Assembly (NCBI GenBank): GCA_964403795.1
Contig: CAYOHP010000022.1
Coordinates: forward strand, 16,377 to 72,585
DNA: 56,209 bases
Direction: 5' to 3'
DNA from: CAYOHP01 sp964403795 [NCBI: uncultured bacterium]
GTDB taxonomy: Bacteria > Muiribacteriota > UBA6191 > CAZXTJ01
The translations under genes were made by a program, and so were the position numbers. This document shows, piece by piece, positions 43,972-51,731 of this stretch (positions within the stretch are counted from its first letter, which is position 1; every line of letters starts with the position of its first letter). Below the pieces are notes generated by a model that searched no databases, was not told where the DNA came from, and saw only the letters and a program-made list of their open reading frames with translations.

Positions 43972-43991
43972 GCGGCCTCCCGGGAGGCCGC
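43972..43991 (+). repeat. Perfect 20-nt palindrome
   Basis: GCGGCCTCCC is followed directly by its exact reverse complement GGGAGGCCGC. It lies between two blocks shared with the 39.9-kb promoter region, as if inserted there. It could be a protein-binding site. Confidence 0.5.
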
Positions 43992-44000
43992 ATGCAGAGC
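43989..44000 (+). repeat. Shared element CGCATGCAGAGC, copy 2
   Basis: Identical to 39899-39910. It overlaps the end of the 20-nt palindrome and lies 46 nt before the σ54 -24 box. Confidence 0.5.
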
Positions 44001-44046
44001 CGGGATCGGACCCTCGAACCGACATGCGGACAGGATCGGCTCCGGC

Positions 44047-44062
44047 TGGCACCGGGATTGCT
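44047..44062 (+). promoter_or_regulatory. Perfect σ54 (-24/-12) promoter
   Basis: TGGCACCGGGATTGCT is an exact TGGCAC-N5-TTGCT. The predicted start near 44073 gives a 20-nt leader with a GGAGAGGCGG ribosome site before GTG at 44093. This is the same geometry as the promoter at 34505-34520. Confidence 0.8.
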
Positions 44063-44092
44063 AAACACGAGGCGGCGGAGAGGCGGATCGAA

Positions 44093-44749
44093 GTGAACCA
44101 GGCGAGGAAGAGCGGCAATGGGAAGCGGGCCAAGGGCCTGCTCGCCGTGTTCTTCTCGCTCTCGCTGGCGTTCTCCACCGGCTGCGAGCTCTTCTCCCCG
44201 GTGGCGGGCAGCGGCGACGGCAGCCACCACGGGACCTCCACCTCCACGATGATGGACGCCCTCTCCGGGATCCTCCTCGACGTCCTCTCGAGCCCCGCCC
44301 CCCGCAGCCAGCCCGGCTACACCACCGGGTCCGTGATCGGGTCGAACGACGGGTTCGGCAACGGGATCGCCGGCGCCGCCACCCGGGCCGCCTACCCTCC
44401 GGTGGTCGAGGTCACGGATCCCTGGACCTTCTCCGGTCCGGGTAACGGCACCTACGTCGATGCTTCCCAGTCGCCGGTCCGGGTGACCGATGGCTCCATC
44501 TTCGGCAGCCAGCCCGATGTCGGAACCCGCGGCACCGTGGTCGACACCATGCCCACCGAGTTCACCACCCCGGCGACGGTCCCGGCGGTCGATCCCAACT
44601 TCGGTGCCCCCAAGGTGGAGGAGCCGCCGGTGGGGGAGATCCCGATGGGCGTCAGCAACTTCGACGACTCGGTGGCCACCACCGGCGGGCGGCGCACCCA
44701 GATGTCCGAGATGGGGATGCCCACTTCGGACGTCGGCAGCCTCGCCTGA
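44093..44749 (+). CDS. Lipoprotein of unknown function under a σ54 promoter
   Basis: A 218-residue protein. A basic N-terminus (ARKSGNGKRAK) and hydrophobic LLAVFFSLSLAFSTGC form a lipoprotein signal with Cys near residue 27. The mature part is low in charge and rich in Gly, Thr, Pro and Val (TVVDTMPTEFTTPATVPAVDP), without a recognised fold. It lacks the CRxI..LGxL segment and the HExxH of the other lipoproteins. GTG at 44093 is placed by the ribosome site and the perfect σ54 promoter. It may be an accessory lipoprotein of the upstream module. Confidence 0.75.
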   Translation: MNQARKSGNGKRAKGLLAVFFSLSLAFSTGCELFSPVAGSGDGSHHGTSTSTMMDALSGILLDVLSSPAPRSQPGYTTGSVIGSNDGFGNGIAGAATRAAYPPVVEVTDPWTFSGPGNGTYVDASQSPVRVTDGSIFGSQPDVGTRGTVVDTMPTEFTTPATVPAVDPNFGAPKVEEPPVGEIPMGVSNFDDSVATTGGRRTQMSEMGMPTSDVGSLA

Positions 44750-44786
44750 GGTCGATCGGCCGGGAAGCCTCCGAGCCCGAGCCCCC

Positions 44787-47117
44787 TCAGCCCCCCAGGA
44801 TGCGATCGGCCTCTTGCCGGGCGGGCGCGGGGAGAGCCCCTCGGGTCGCCGCCAGCCGTTCCCGGACCCCGGCATGGTCGGGACGCCGCTTCGCCAGCTC
44901 GAGCCAGAGCGTGGCCTGGGCCGCGGGTGACAGCCTTCCTACCCGGTCCCGCTCGACACCCAGGTAGGGCTCGGGATCCGAGTCCCCCTCGCGCATCCCC
45001 AGGAACGCCCACTGCAGGTACGAGTGGTCGGCCCGGGCCCGGGCGTGGGAACCGGCTTCGGCCGAATCGTCGAGGACCGAGCCGGCCAGCATCAGCTTGC
45101 GGGCCCGGGCATCCTGCTCCGGCTCCAGTCCCTGGCGCTTCCCCACCGTGTCCCGGAGCCAGAGCAGCCTCCCCTGGAGGTAGGCCTCGGCCGGGTGATC
45201 CGCCGGACCGGCCAGGATCAGCTCCGGCTCCATGCGCAGGAACGCGTCGTAGAGGAAGGCCGAAAAGCGCGTGCTCGGCACCCCGATGACGACCGCCGCC
45301 AGATCCCTCGTCCCCGGCTCCTCCCGCATCGAGCGGGCGAGGGCGTAGTGGGCGGCGTGCAGCGTCTTGCCGCCGGGACGCAGGGCCGGGGCCAGGGCGG
45401 TGCGGGCGTCGGGTCGACCGCTCACGCCCCGGGCCAGGTCCCAGAGATCGGCGTGCGGGAGGTTCCGGCGCTGGGCCCAGAGCCAGGCCGGGAATCCCGG
45501 GGGTGGCTCGGGTCGCTCGAAGCCCTCGGAGAGGGCCCGACTGCCGGCGTCCTGGAGGCGAGCGGCCTCGTCCAAGTGGCGGAGGGCGGTGGCCAGCCAG
45601 CCGGACACCCGGGCCGGAGGGGCGACCGACGCGTATTCGGGTTGGGCCAGGATGCCCGGGACCGGGATCGCCTCGGGGCTGGGCCCGAGGTAGGCATACG
45701 GCCAGAAGGGTTCGGGGAGCCCGAGCCCGGCGAACCTGCGGTCGACCGCCGAGAGGGCGGTGCGGACGGGTTCCGGGAGGGTCTCGGCCTTCCCACCCTC
45801 GGAGAGCCAGGTATAGAACTCGCGGACCGGCGCCATCGCCTGGATCTGTCGGGGCCAGAGGAGCGGGTCGGGCTCGAAGAGCGGTCGGGCTCCCGCGACC
45901 CGGTCGGGATGGATCTCCCCGACGGGATCGATCCACAGGCCGCGGGCCGCCTCCAGGGCAGTCTCGACCTCGGCTGCGAAGCCGTCCTCGAAGCTCCGGG
46001 CCCCCGGGGCGGTCCCGGTGGGCGTCGGTGGGTGCGCGGGTCCGGTCGGAGTCCGGAGCCTGGTCCATCCGGCGAGGCCCAGGGCGGTGAGGGCTACCGC
46101 CGCGATCGAGGCGCCCCCGGCCATCCGCGGGATCCGCGGGTGCTCGCCGGTCGAGGGCTGGGGTCCGAGGGAGAGGGCGGAGACCCGCTGGGCCCCGGGT
46201 TCGGTCCGCTCCCCGGGCAGGCTCCCGGTGCCGCTCTCCGGCCCTGCCCCCGGCCGCGAGGGGGGCGAACGGCGCGCCTCCTCGAGGATCCTGTCCACCA
46301 TGCCGCGGGTCACCGGACGGCGTTCCCGCCGTGCCGAGAGGGCCCGACGCAGGAGTTCGGCAGTGGGACTACCTGGGTCGAGCCGGGCGAACTCGACCTC
46401 GGGGAGCTCCTTGCCCTTGCAGGCCTCCAGGATGTCGGGCAGCGGGTAGGGGAGCTTGCCCTCGCAGAGCACGAACAGGGTCACGCCCCAGGCGTACCAG
46501 TCGCTCGCCGGGGTGATGGGGTCGAGGCGCAGGACCTCCGGCGCCATGTAGGCGAGGGTCCCGACCACCGCACCGGTCCTGGTGAGGCGGGTACTGCGCG
46601 GGTCGAAGACCAGCCCGAAGTCCACGATCACGGCCCGGCGATCCTTGGTGAAGAGGATGTTCCCGGGCTTCAGGTCCCGGTGCACCAGGCCGGCGCGGTG
46701 GATCGCCTCCAGGCCATCGGCCACCTGCAGCATGGCGGGGAGGGGATCGAGCCGGGAGGCGGCCTTGTCGATGGGCATGCCCTCCAGGAACTCGAGCACG
46801 AGGTAGGGACCCTCGGGAGTCGTGCCATGGTCGTAGACGCCCACCACGTTGGGATGGCGGATGCTGGCGAGGGTCGTGGCCTCCCGGCGGAAGCGACGGC
46901 CGAGCTCGTCGGAAGACCCGCCGGAGATCATGACCTTGATCGCAACCTCGCGCCCCAGATGGCGGTCCCGGGCCTTCCAAACCATCCCCATGGCTCCGGA
47001 ACCGAGGGGTTCGAGGGGGTCGTAGGCCCCGGCGAGGGCTTCAGGGAAGACCGGTGATCCCGGGGGCGAGGCTTGATTCACGGGGCGTTCGCTCCCAGGG
47101 TACATTGGGTCGGGCAT
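44787..47117 (-). CDS. Membrane-anchored Hanks-type Ser/Thr kinase
   Basis: A 776-residue kinase. All catalytic motifs are present: GSGAMGMVW, VAIKVM, HRDLKPGN, DFG and MAPEV. A juxtamembrane Gly/Pro/Ser-rich stretch leads to one membrane helix near residues 332-353 (GGASIAAVALTALGLAGW). About 420 helical, TPR-like residues follow outside, with no family recognised. ATG at 47117 has GGAGG eight bases upstream. It shares two bases of its start codon with the divergent pseudokinase gene. It probably senses an envelope signal with the external domain. Confidence 0.88.
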   Translation of the reverse strand: MPDPMYPGSERPVNQASPPGSPVFPEALAGAYDPLEPLGSGAMGMVWKARDRHLGREVAIKVMISGGSSDELGRRFRREATTLASIRHPNVVGVYDHGTTPEGPYLVLEFLEGMPIDKAASRLDPLPAMLQVADGLEAIHRAGLVHRDLKPGNILFTKDRRAVIVDFGLVFDPRSTRLTRTGAVVGTLAYMAPEVLRLDPITPASDWYAWGVTLFVLCEGKLPYPLPDILEACKGKELPEVEFARLDPGSPTAELLRRALSARRERRPVTRGMVDRILEEARRSPPSRPGAGPESGTGSLPGERTEPGAQRVSALSLGPQPSTGEHPRIPRMAGGASIAAVALTALGLAGWTRLRTPTGPAHPPTPTGTAPGARSFEDGFAAEVETALEAARGLWIDPVGEIHPDRVAGARPLFEPDPLLWPRQIQAMAPVREFYTWLSEGGKAETLPEPVRTALSAVDRRFAGLGLPEPFWPYAYLGPSPEAIPVPGILAQPEYASVAPPARVSGWLATALRHLDEAARLQDAGSRALSEGFERPEPPPGFPAWLWAQRRNLPHADLWDLARGVSGRPDARTALAPALRPGGKTLHAAHYALARSMREEPGTRDLAAVVIGVPSTRFSAFLYDAFLRMEPELILAGPADHPAEAYLQGRLLWLRDTVGKRQGLEPEQDARARKLMLAGSVLDDSAEAGSHARARADHSYLQWAFLGMREGDSDPEPYLGVERDRVGRLSPAAQATLWLELAKRRPDHAGVRERLAATRGALPAPARQEADRILGG

Positions 47118-48564
47118 GGAAGAGCCTCCGGAACCAGAGCAGCGGTATCGGGTCCTCGAGAAGCTCCTCTCCCAGAGCAACCACCTCCACCGTTACCGGG
47201 TCCAGGACCAGTTCGGCGCCTCCGAGGTCGAGCTCCGGGTCTCCCGGGGGCAGCTCGACGACGGAGGCCTGGGGGCGCTGTTCGGGGTCGAGAGGGACGA
47301 GCTCTCCCGGCTCGACCATCCCGGCTTCCTGCCGGTGCTCGATCGGGGAACCCTCCAGGGGCGGGCCTTCTACACCGTCCCCTGGCGGAACGACCCGTTC
47401 CTGGTCCAGCTCGGGACCGACGCGACGGTCTCCCTCTCCCAGCGGGTGGCGCTGGTGACCCGGCTGGCGAGCGCCCTGCAGGCGGCCCATCGGGTCGGGA
47501 TCGTGGTGGGGATGATCCACCTCCCCATGCTGGCGGTCGATGGCGGGGAGACCCGTCCGTACTTCCTCCACCACCGGGCCCTGCCCGATTCATGGGGTCC
47601 CGCCATCACCGATCGGCTGCCGGAAGACTGCCTGCCCTCGGTCGAGGCGACCCGGCGCAGCAACCTGTTCCACTGGGGCCGGGCGGCGTATTGGCTGCTC
47701 TCCCGGGGAACCTTCCCGTTCCCGGCCGATGCCGGACGGGAGAAACGCAAGCCGACCCGGATGCTCTCCGAGGAGATCCCCACGGCCCTGGCCGAGGTCG
47801 TGGATGCCTGCCTCGACTGGCATCCCGAGGGCAGGCCCGAGGACGCGATCGAACTCATGAAGGCGGTCGAGGACGCCGGGGTCCACACCCGGATCCAGGT
47901 CGTCCCCGACGTGGGTTCGAGCGGCGGGATCCGGTTGACCGAATCGCTCGACCTGACCGCCGAGCAGCTGGCAGCCGGAGTTCCCGGCCTCGACCCGGAG
48001 CTGGCGCGCCAGATCGGCAAGCGTCGGCGGCAGCGCCAGGAGGAGAGGGCAGCCAAGCCGGAGGGATCGAGCGGTCGCAAGGCGGCCATGGCCGGGAGCC
48101 TGGTGGCCGTGGGTCTCCTGGTCGGGGTGCTCCTGCCGCTCGGGCCCTCTCCGGCCTCACCGGTCGCGCCTCGGCAGCCTTCCCCCCCCAGCCCTGTGGC
48201 CAGCCGGGCACCTCGCCCCAAGCCGCCTCCTCCGGTGGCCAGGGACATCGATCCGGCGGTGCTGGCCAAGGACCTCTCGGTCCGCAGTCTGCTCCGGGGT
48301 GAGGGATTCACCCCGCCCGAGAAGTTCCGGAGCCGCTGGGAGAACCTGGTGCGCCTGTCGGTGAAGGGTCGCTTGCCCCCGGACATGAACGACCGGGAAC
48401 GCATCGACGGCCTGGGGGCGCTGTTCCTCACCGAGCCGGAAGCCGCCTGCCGGGAACTCGATGCCTACCGGCGCTCGCTCGGTCGCTACCTGGAGACACC
48501 GAAGGTGGCCGTGGCCTCAGGGAGCACCGGGACTTCCGGAACCCCTGCCCCTCCGGGTTCCTGA
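47116..48564 (+). CDS. Membrane pseudokinase
   Basis: A 482-residue protein with a kinase-like fold but lost chemistry. Compared with active kinases, AHRVGIV is followed by VGM where HRD should be, HHR replaces DFG, the G-loop is absent (LLSQSNHLHRY), and the ATP-lysine position reads VELRV. Later helices (FHWGRAAYWLLSRGTFPF; ACLDWHPEGRPEDAIELMKAV) match the C-lobe. One membrane helix lies near residues 320-340, then a Pro-rich linker and an external domain. Its ATG overlaps the kinase start in CATG. It is probably a partner or regulator of the adjacent kinase. Confidence 0.82.
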   Translation: MEEPPEPEQRYRVLEKLLSQSNHLHRYRVQDQFGASEVELRVSRGQLDDGGLGALFGVERDELSRLDHPGFLPVLDRGTLQGRAFYTVPWRNDPFLVQLGTDATVSLSQRVALVTRLASALQAAHRVGIVVGMIHLPMLAVDGGETRPYFLHHRALPDSWGPAITDRLPEDCLPSVEATRRSNLFHWGRAAYWLLSRGTFPFPADAGREKRKPTRMLSEEIPTALAEVVDACLDWHPEGRPEDAIELMKAVEDAGVHTRIQVVPDVGSSGGIRLTESLDLTAEQLAAGVPGLDPELARQIGKRRRQRQEERAAKPEGSSGRKAAMAGSLVAVGLLVGVLLPLGPSPASPVAPRQPSPPSPVASRAPRPKPPPPVARDIDPAVLAKDLSVRSLLRGEGFTPPEKFRSRWENLVRLSVKGRLPPDMNDRERIDGLGALFLTEPEAACRELDAYRRSLGRYLETPKVAVASGSTGTSGTPAPPGS

Positions 48565-48577
48565 GAATCCCGCCGGG

Positions 48578-50233
48578 TCACATCCGCTTGTGCTTGGGGC
48601 CGCCGCCCCCCTCGGGGGCCACCCAGGTGATCACGGCGTAGGGATCGGCGATGTCGCAGGTCTTGCAGTGGACGCAGTTCGAGGCGTTGATCCTGAGGGT
48701 CGTGGCCTTCGATCCCGACTCGTCCTTGGGCACGATCTCGTAGACCGCGGCCGGGCAGAAGTACTGGCAGGGGTTGCCGTACTCGGTCTTGCAGCGGGTC
48801 TCGCAGATCGAGACGTCGTCGACCAGGAGGTGGACCGGCTGGTCCTCCTCGTGTTCGGTCCCACCCTTGAACACGTCGCTCAACCGGTCGAAGGTGAGCT
48901 TGCCATCGAAGCTCTCGAGGCGCTCGTGCATTCCCGGATGCTCCGAGAGGCGCTTGGTGAGGTGGTGATCCTCCTGGAGCGGGTAGGGGTCCACCAGGCC
49001 GCGCCCGCCGGTGAGGAACTGGATCCCGGTGTGGAGCATGCCCCAGTAGAGGCCGCCCTTCTGGTAGGGGCCGCGGAAGTTCCGGGACTCCCAGAGCTCG
49101 GCCTTGAGCCACGAGGCATCCACCAGGTTCCGGTACTTGCCGAGGCGGGCGGCCGAGCAGTCCTCGGCCCCGAGCGCCTCGGCGATCGCCTCGGCTGCCA
49201 GCATCCCCGACTTCATGGCGAGGTGGATGCCCTTCAGGCGGGCCGGGTTCATGTTGCCGCCCGCGTCCCCCACGATCAGGCAGCCGTCGACCACCGGATC
49301 GGGGCGCGAGTACCAGCCGCCGTCGGGGATGGTCTTCGCCCCGTAGCAGACGAGCTCGCCGCCCTCCAGGATCGAGGCCAGCATCGGGTGCTTCTTCCAG
49401 ATCTGGAAGAGGTTGTGGGGATCGAGCCGGGGATCGGGGCTGTCGAGTCCGACCACCAGACCGATCGAGACGTGGTCGTCCTTCAGGCCGTAGACCCAGG
49501 TGCCGCCGAAGGTGTCGCTGCGGAGCGGGTAGCCCATGGTGTGGACCACGTGCCCGGCCGGGAAGCGGCCCGCGGGGAGCTTCCAGACTTCCTTGATCCC
49601 GGTCGAGTAGATCTGGGGGTTCACCCGGTAGAGCTTCCGGTCGGCGGCGAGCTTCTTGGTCAGGTGGCCCCGGGTGCCCTCGGAGAGCACCGTGACCTTG
49701 GCCCGGATCTCCATGCCGGGCTGGTAGGTGCCCTTCTTCTCCCCGTTCTTGCCGATCCCCATGTCGCCGGTGACGACACCCTGGATCCGGCCGTCCTCCT
49801 CGATCAGGGACTGGGCCGCGAACCCGGGGAAGATCTCGATGCCCATGCCCTCGGCCTGGGAGGCGAGCCACTTGGTCATCTCCTGGAGCGAGATGATCCA
49901 GAACCCGTGGTTGTGCATCGGGGGAGGGGTGATCGGCAGGGTGTAGTAGGAGGACGAAGTCAGGTACCGGACCGCGTCCCAGGTGACCTGGGCCTCGACC
50001 GGGGCGCCCTTCTCCCGCCAGTCGGGGAAGAGTTCCTGGATGCCCCGCGGGTCCATGACCGCACCCGAGAGGATGTGGTTCCCGATCTCGGCGCCTTTCT
50101 CGAGCACCATGACCGCGGGCGGTTCCTTGCCGGCCTGCTTGGCGAGCTGGACCAGCCGGATCGCGGTCGAGAGCCCGGAGGGGCCGGCACCGACCACCAG
50201 GACATCGGTCTCCATGACTTCGCGCTCGGACAT
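48578..50233 (-). CDS. Electron transfer flavoprotein-ubiquinone oxidoreductase
   Basis: A 551-residue ETF-QO. FAD-binding VLVVGAGPSGLSTAIRL is at residues 11-27; HILSGAVMDPRG and VGDAGGNMNPARLKGIH are typical; the C-terminal ferredoxin-like part has Cys motifs (CETRC, CQYFCP, CVHCKTCD) for the [4Fe-4S] cluster. It passes electrons from ETF, charged by acyl-CoA and amino-acid dehydrogenases, to the membrane quinone pool. ATG at 50233 has GGAGGGAG upstream. No etfA or etfB is in the window. Confidence 0.96.
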   Translation of the reverse strand: MSEREVMETDVLVVGAGPSGLSTAIRLVQLAKQAGKEPPAVMVLEKGAEIGNHILSGAVMDPRGIQELFPDWREKGAPVEAQVTWDAVRYLTSSSYYTLPITPPPMHNHGFWIISLQEMTKWLASQAEGMGIEIFPGFAAQSLIEEDGRIQGVVTGDMGIGKNGEKKGTYQPGMEIRAKVTVLSEGTRGHLTKKLAADRKLYRVNPQIYSTGIKEVWKLPAGRFPAGHVVHTMGYPLRSDTFGGTWVYGLKDDHVSIGLVVGLDSPDPRLDPHNLFQIWKKHPMLASILEGGELVCYGAKTIPDGGWYSRPDPVVDGCLIVGDAGGNMNPARLKGIHLAMKSGMLAAEAIAEALGAEDCSAARLGKYRNLVDASWLKAELWESRNFRGPYQKGGLYWGMLHTGIQFLTGGRGLVDPYPLQEDHHLTKRLSEHPGMHERLESFDGKLTFDRLSDVFKGGTEHEEDQPVHLLVDDVSICETRCKTEYGNPCQYFCPAAVYEIVPKDESGSKATTLRINASNCVHCKTCDIADPYAVITWVAPEGGGGPKHKRM

Positions 50234-50337
50234 GGGGGTCTCCCTCCTCGGATCCAGGAAGCCCCCGAGCCTAGCACGGCAGAGGGGTGCGATGCCGCGA
50301 CGCGTCACAGATCTCGCCGCGGGGAGTTCCGGGTCCC

Positions 50338-51087
50338 TCAGGGACCTGCGGCCACCTCGACCGGGGTACCCCGCCCCAGGCCCAGGACCTCCCGGGCGCT
50401 CCCGCCGACGCAGGCGATCTCGACCCTCCCGCTGGAGCCCAGGTACCAGACCAGCGTCCCCGGAGGAGCTTCGCCGTAGGTCCGGACCCGCCGGTCGATC
50501 CGGGTCCCTCCCACCCGCAGGGCGGAGGCCGACCCGACCTCCCGGGGACCGAGGTCGGTGACCAGGTTCCCGAACCGGTCAACGTGGCGGACCCGGCCCG
50601 GCGGCAGGGAGAGACGGACCAGGGCGGCGGGATCGAGTTCGGGACCGAGTTCGTCGAAGGGGAGGCCCCGGGCCAGGTGGGCGGCGGCGGGGGCGAAGAC
50701 GTCGCGCCCCTCGAAGGTGGCGCTCCTCTGCCGACGGATCACCAGGGGGGAGGTGATCTCCCGGGCCGAAGGGGGGCGGGATCCGGCCAGCACCGCCTCG
50801 AAGAGCCCGTTGTCGGGTCCGACGAATCGATGGTCTCCCACCTGGAGCCCCAGGGCCCGGCGGGAGGTGCCGACACCGGGATCGACGACGCCCACCAGGA
50901 TCGAGGGCGCCGGGAGCAGCGGGAGGATCTCCTCGACCAGGAAGGCGCCCTGGTCCACGGCCTGGGGATCGATCTCATGGGTCAGGTCGACGACGGGGAT
51001 CCCGGGGGCGATGGAGGCGATCACCAGCCGCAATGAACCCACGTAGAGGTCCTGCCGGCCGAAATCGGTGAGGAGGGCGATCAGCAT
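50338..51087 (-). CDS. SAM hydrolase (DUF62, SAM hydroxide adenosyltransferase)
   Basis: A 249-residue member of the family that includes SAM-dependent chlorinase and fluorinase. Marker segments are LLTDFGRQDLYVGSL at the N-terminus, VDLTHEID, GVVDPGVGTSRRAL, FVGPDNGLF and GRDVFAPAAAHLA, with RHVDRFGNLVTDL. Most bacterial members hydrolyse SAM to adenosine and methionine; halogenases have special residues that I cannot confirm here. ATG at 51087; the ribosome site is weak. It starts 16 nt after the end of msrB and is probably cotranscribed. Confidence 0.9.
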   Translation of the reverse strand: MLIALLTDFGRQDLYVGSLRLVIASIAPGIPVVDLTHEIDPQAVDQGAFLVEEILPLLPAPSILVGVVDPGVGTSRRALGLQVGDHRFVGPDNGLFEAVLAGSRPPSAREITSPLVIRRQRSATFEGRDVFAPAAAHLARGLPFDELGPELDPAALVRLSLPPGRVRHVDRFGNLVTDLGPREVGSASALRVGGTRIDRRVRTYGEAPPGTLVWYLGSSGRVEIACVGGSAREVLGLGRGTPVEVAAGP

Positions 51088-51103
51088 CGCGGGCGGGGCG
51101 GGT

Positions 51104-51592
51104 TCAGCCGTCCCCGGCGAGCCGGTCGGGGAGTGCGGTCCCCCTGGGCACGAACTCCAGGGCCACCGAGTTCAGGCAGTACCGCTGGCCGGTGGGGGGA
51201 GGGCCGTCGCCGAAGACATGGCCCAGGTGCCCGTCGCAGCGGCGGCAGCGGATCTCGGTCCGGGGGATCAGCATGCTCCAGTCCCGGAGGTAGTGGATGT
51301 GGTCGGGATCGGCCGGGGCGAAGAAGCTGGGCCAGCCGGTCCCGGACTCGAACTTGGAGGCCGAGTCGAAGAGCGGGAGTCCGCACAGACGGCAGACGTA
51401 GGTGCCCTCCTCCTTGTTGTAGAGCAGGAGGCCGCACCCCGGACGCTCGGTACCATGGTCGAGGAGGATCCGGCGCTCCTCGGGGGAGAGGCGGGAGGCC
51501 AGGCGGTCCCGGGCCTCGCCCCGGAGCGGCGCCAGATCGTGCCCGGAGGCGGAGCGGGCCGGGGGCGGGGGGGATTCCGGATCGGAACCCAT
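51104..51592 (-). CDS. msrB: Peptide methionine-(R)-S-oxide reductase MsrB
   Basis: A 162-residue MsrB. Zinc cysteines CRLC and [20 protein letters not shown] and the catalytic Cys in RYCLNS are all present. It reduces methionine-R-sulfoxide in proteins and so repairs oxidative damage. The N-terminal ~25 residues are Pro/Ser-rich without a clear signal peptide. ATG at 51592 has GAGGAGGT six bases upstream. The divergent gene on the plus strand starts 140 nt away. Confidence 0.95.
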   Translation of the reverse strand: MGSDPESPPPPARSASGHDLAPLRGEARDRLASRLSPEERRILLDHGTERPGCGLLLYNKEEGTYVCRLCGLPLFDSASKFESGTGWPSFFAPADPDHIHYLRDWSMLIPRTEIRCRRCDGHLGHVFGDGPPPTGQRYCLNSVALEFVPRGTALPDRLAGDG

Positions 51593-51731
51593 GGGAGACC
51601 TCCTCGGGGTGGGGGGGACGATCCCGAATGTACCTCGCGATCGGGGCTTCTCATGGCTTCAGGCATCCTTAGAATGGGCGATCGACGGGGTCCCGGACCC
51701 CGGGGGGAAGGCAGGGAGCAGGGCCGTCACG

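Noticed and set aside
51647-51675. σ70 promoter with TAGAAT before the large secreted gene
   Set aside because: The -10-like TAGAAT (51670-51675) has no acceptable -35 hexamer at the right distance.
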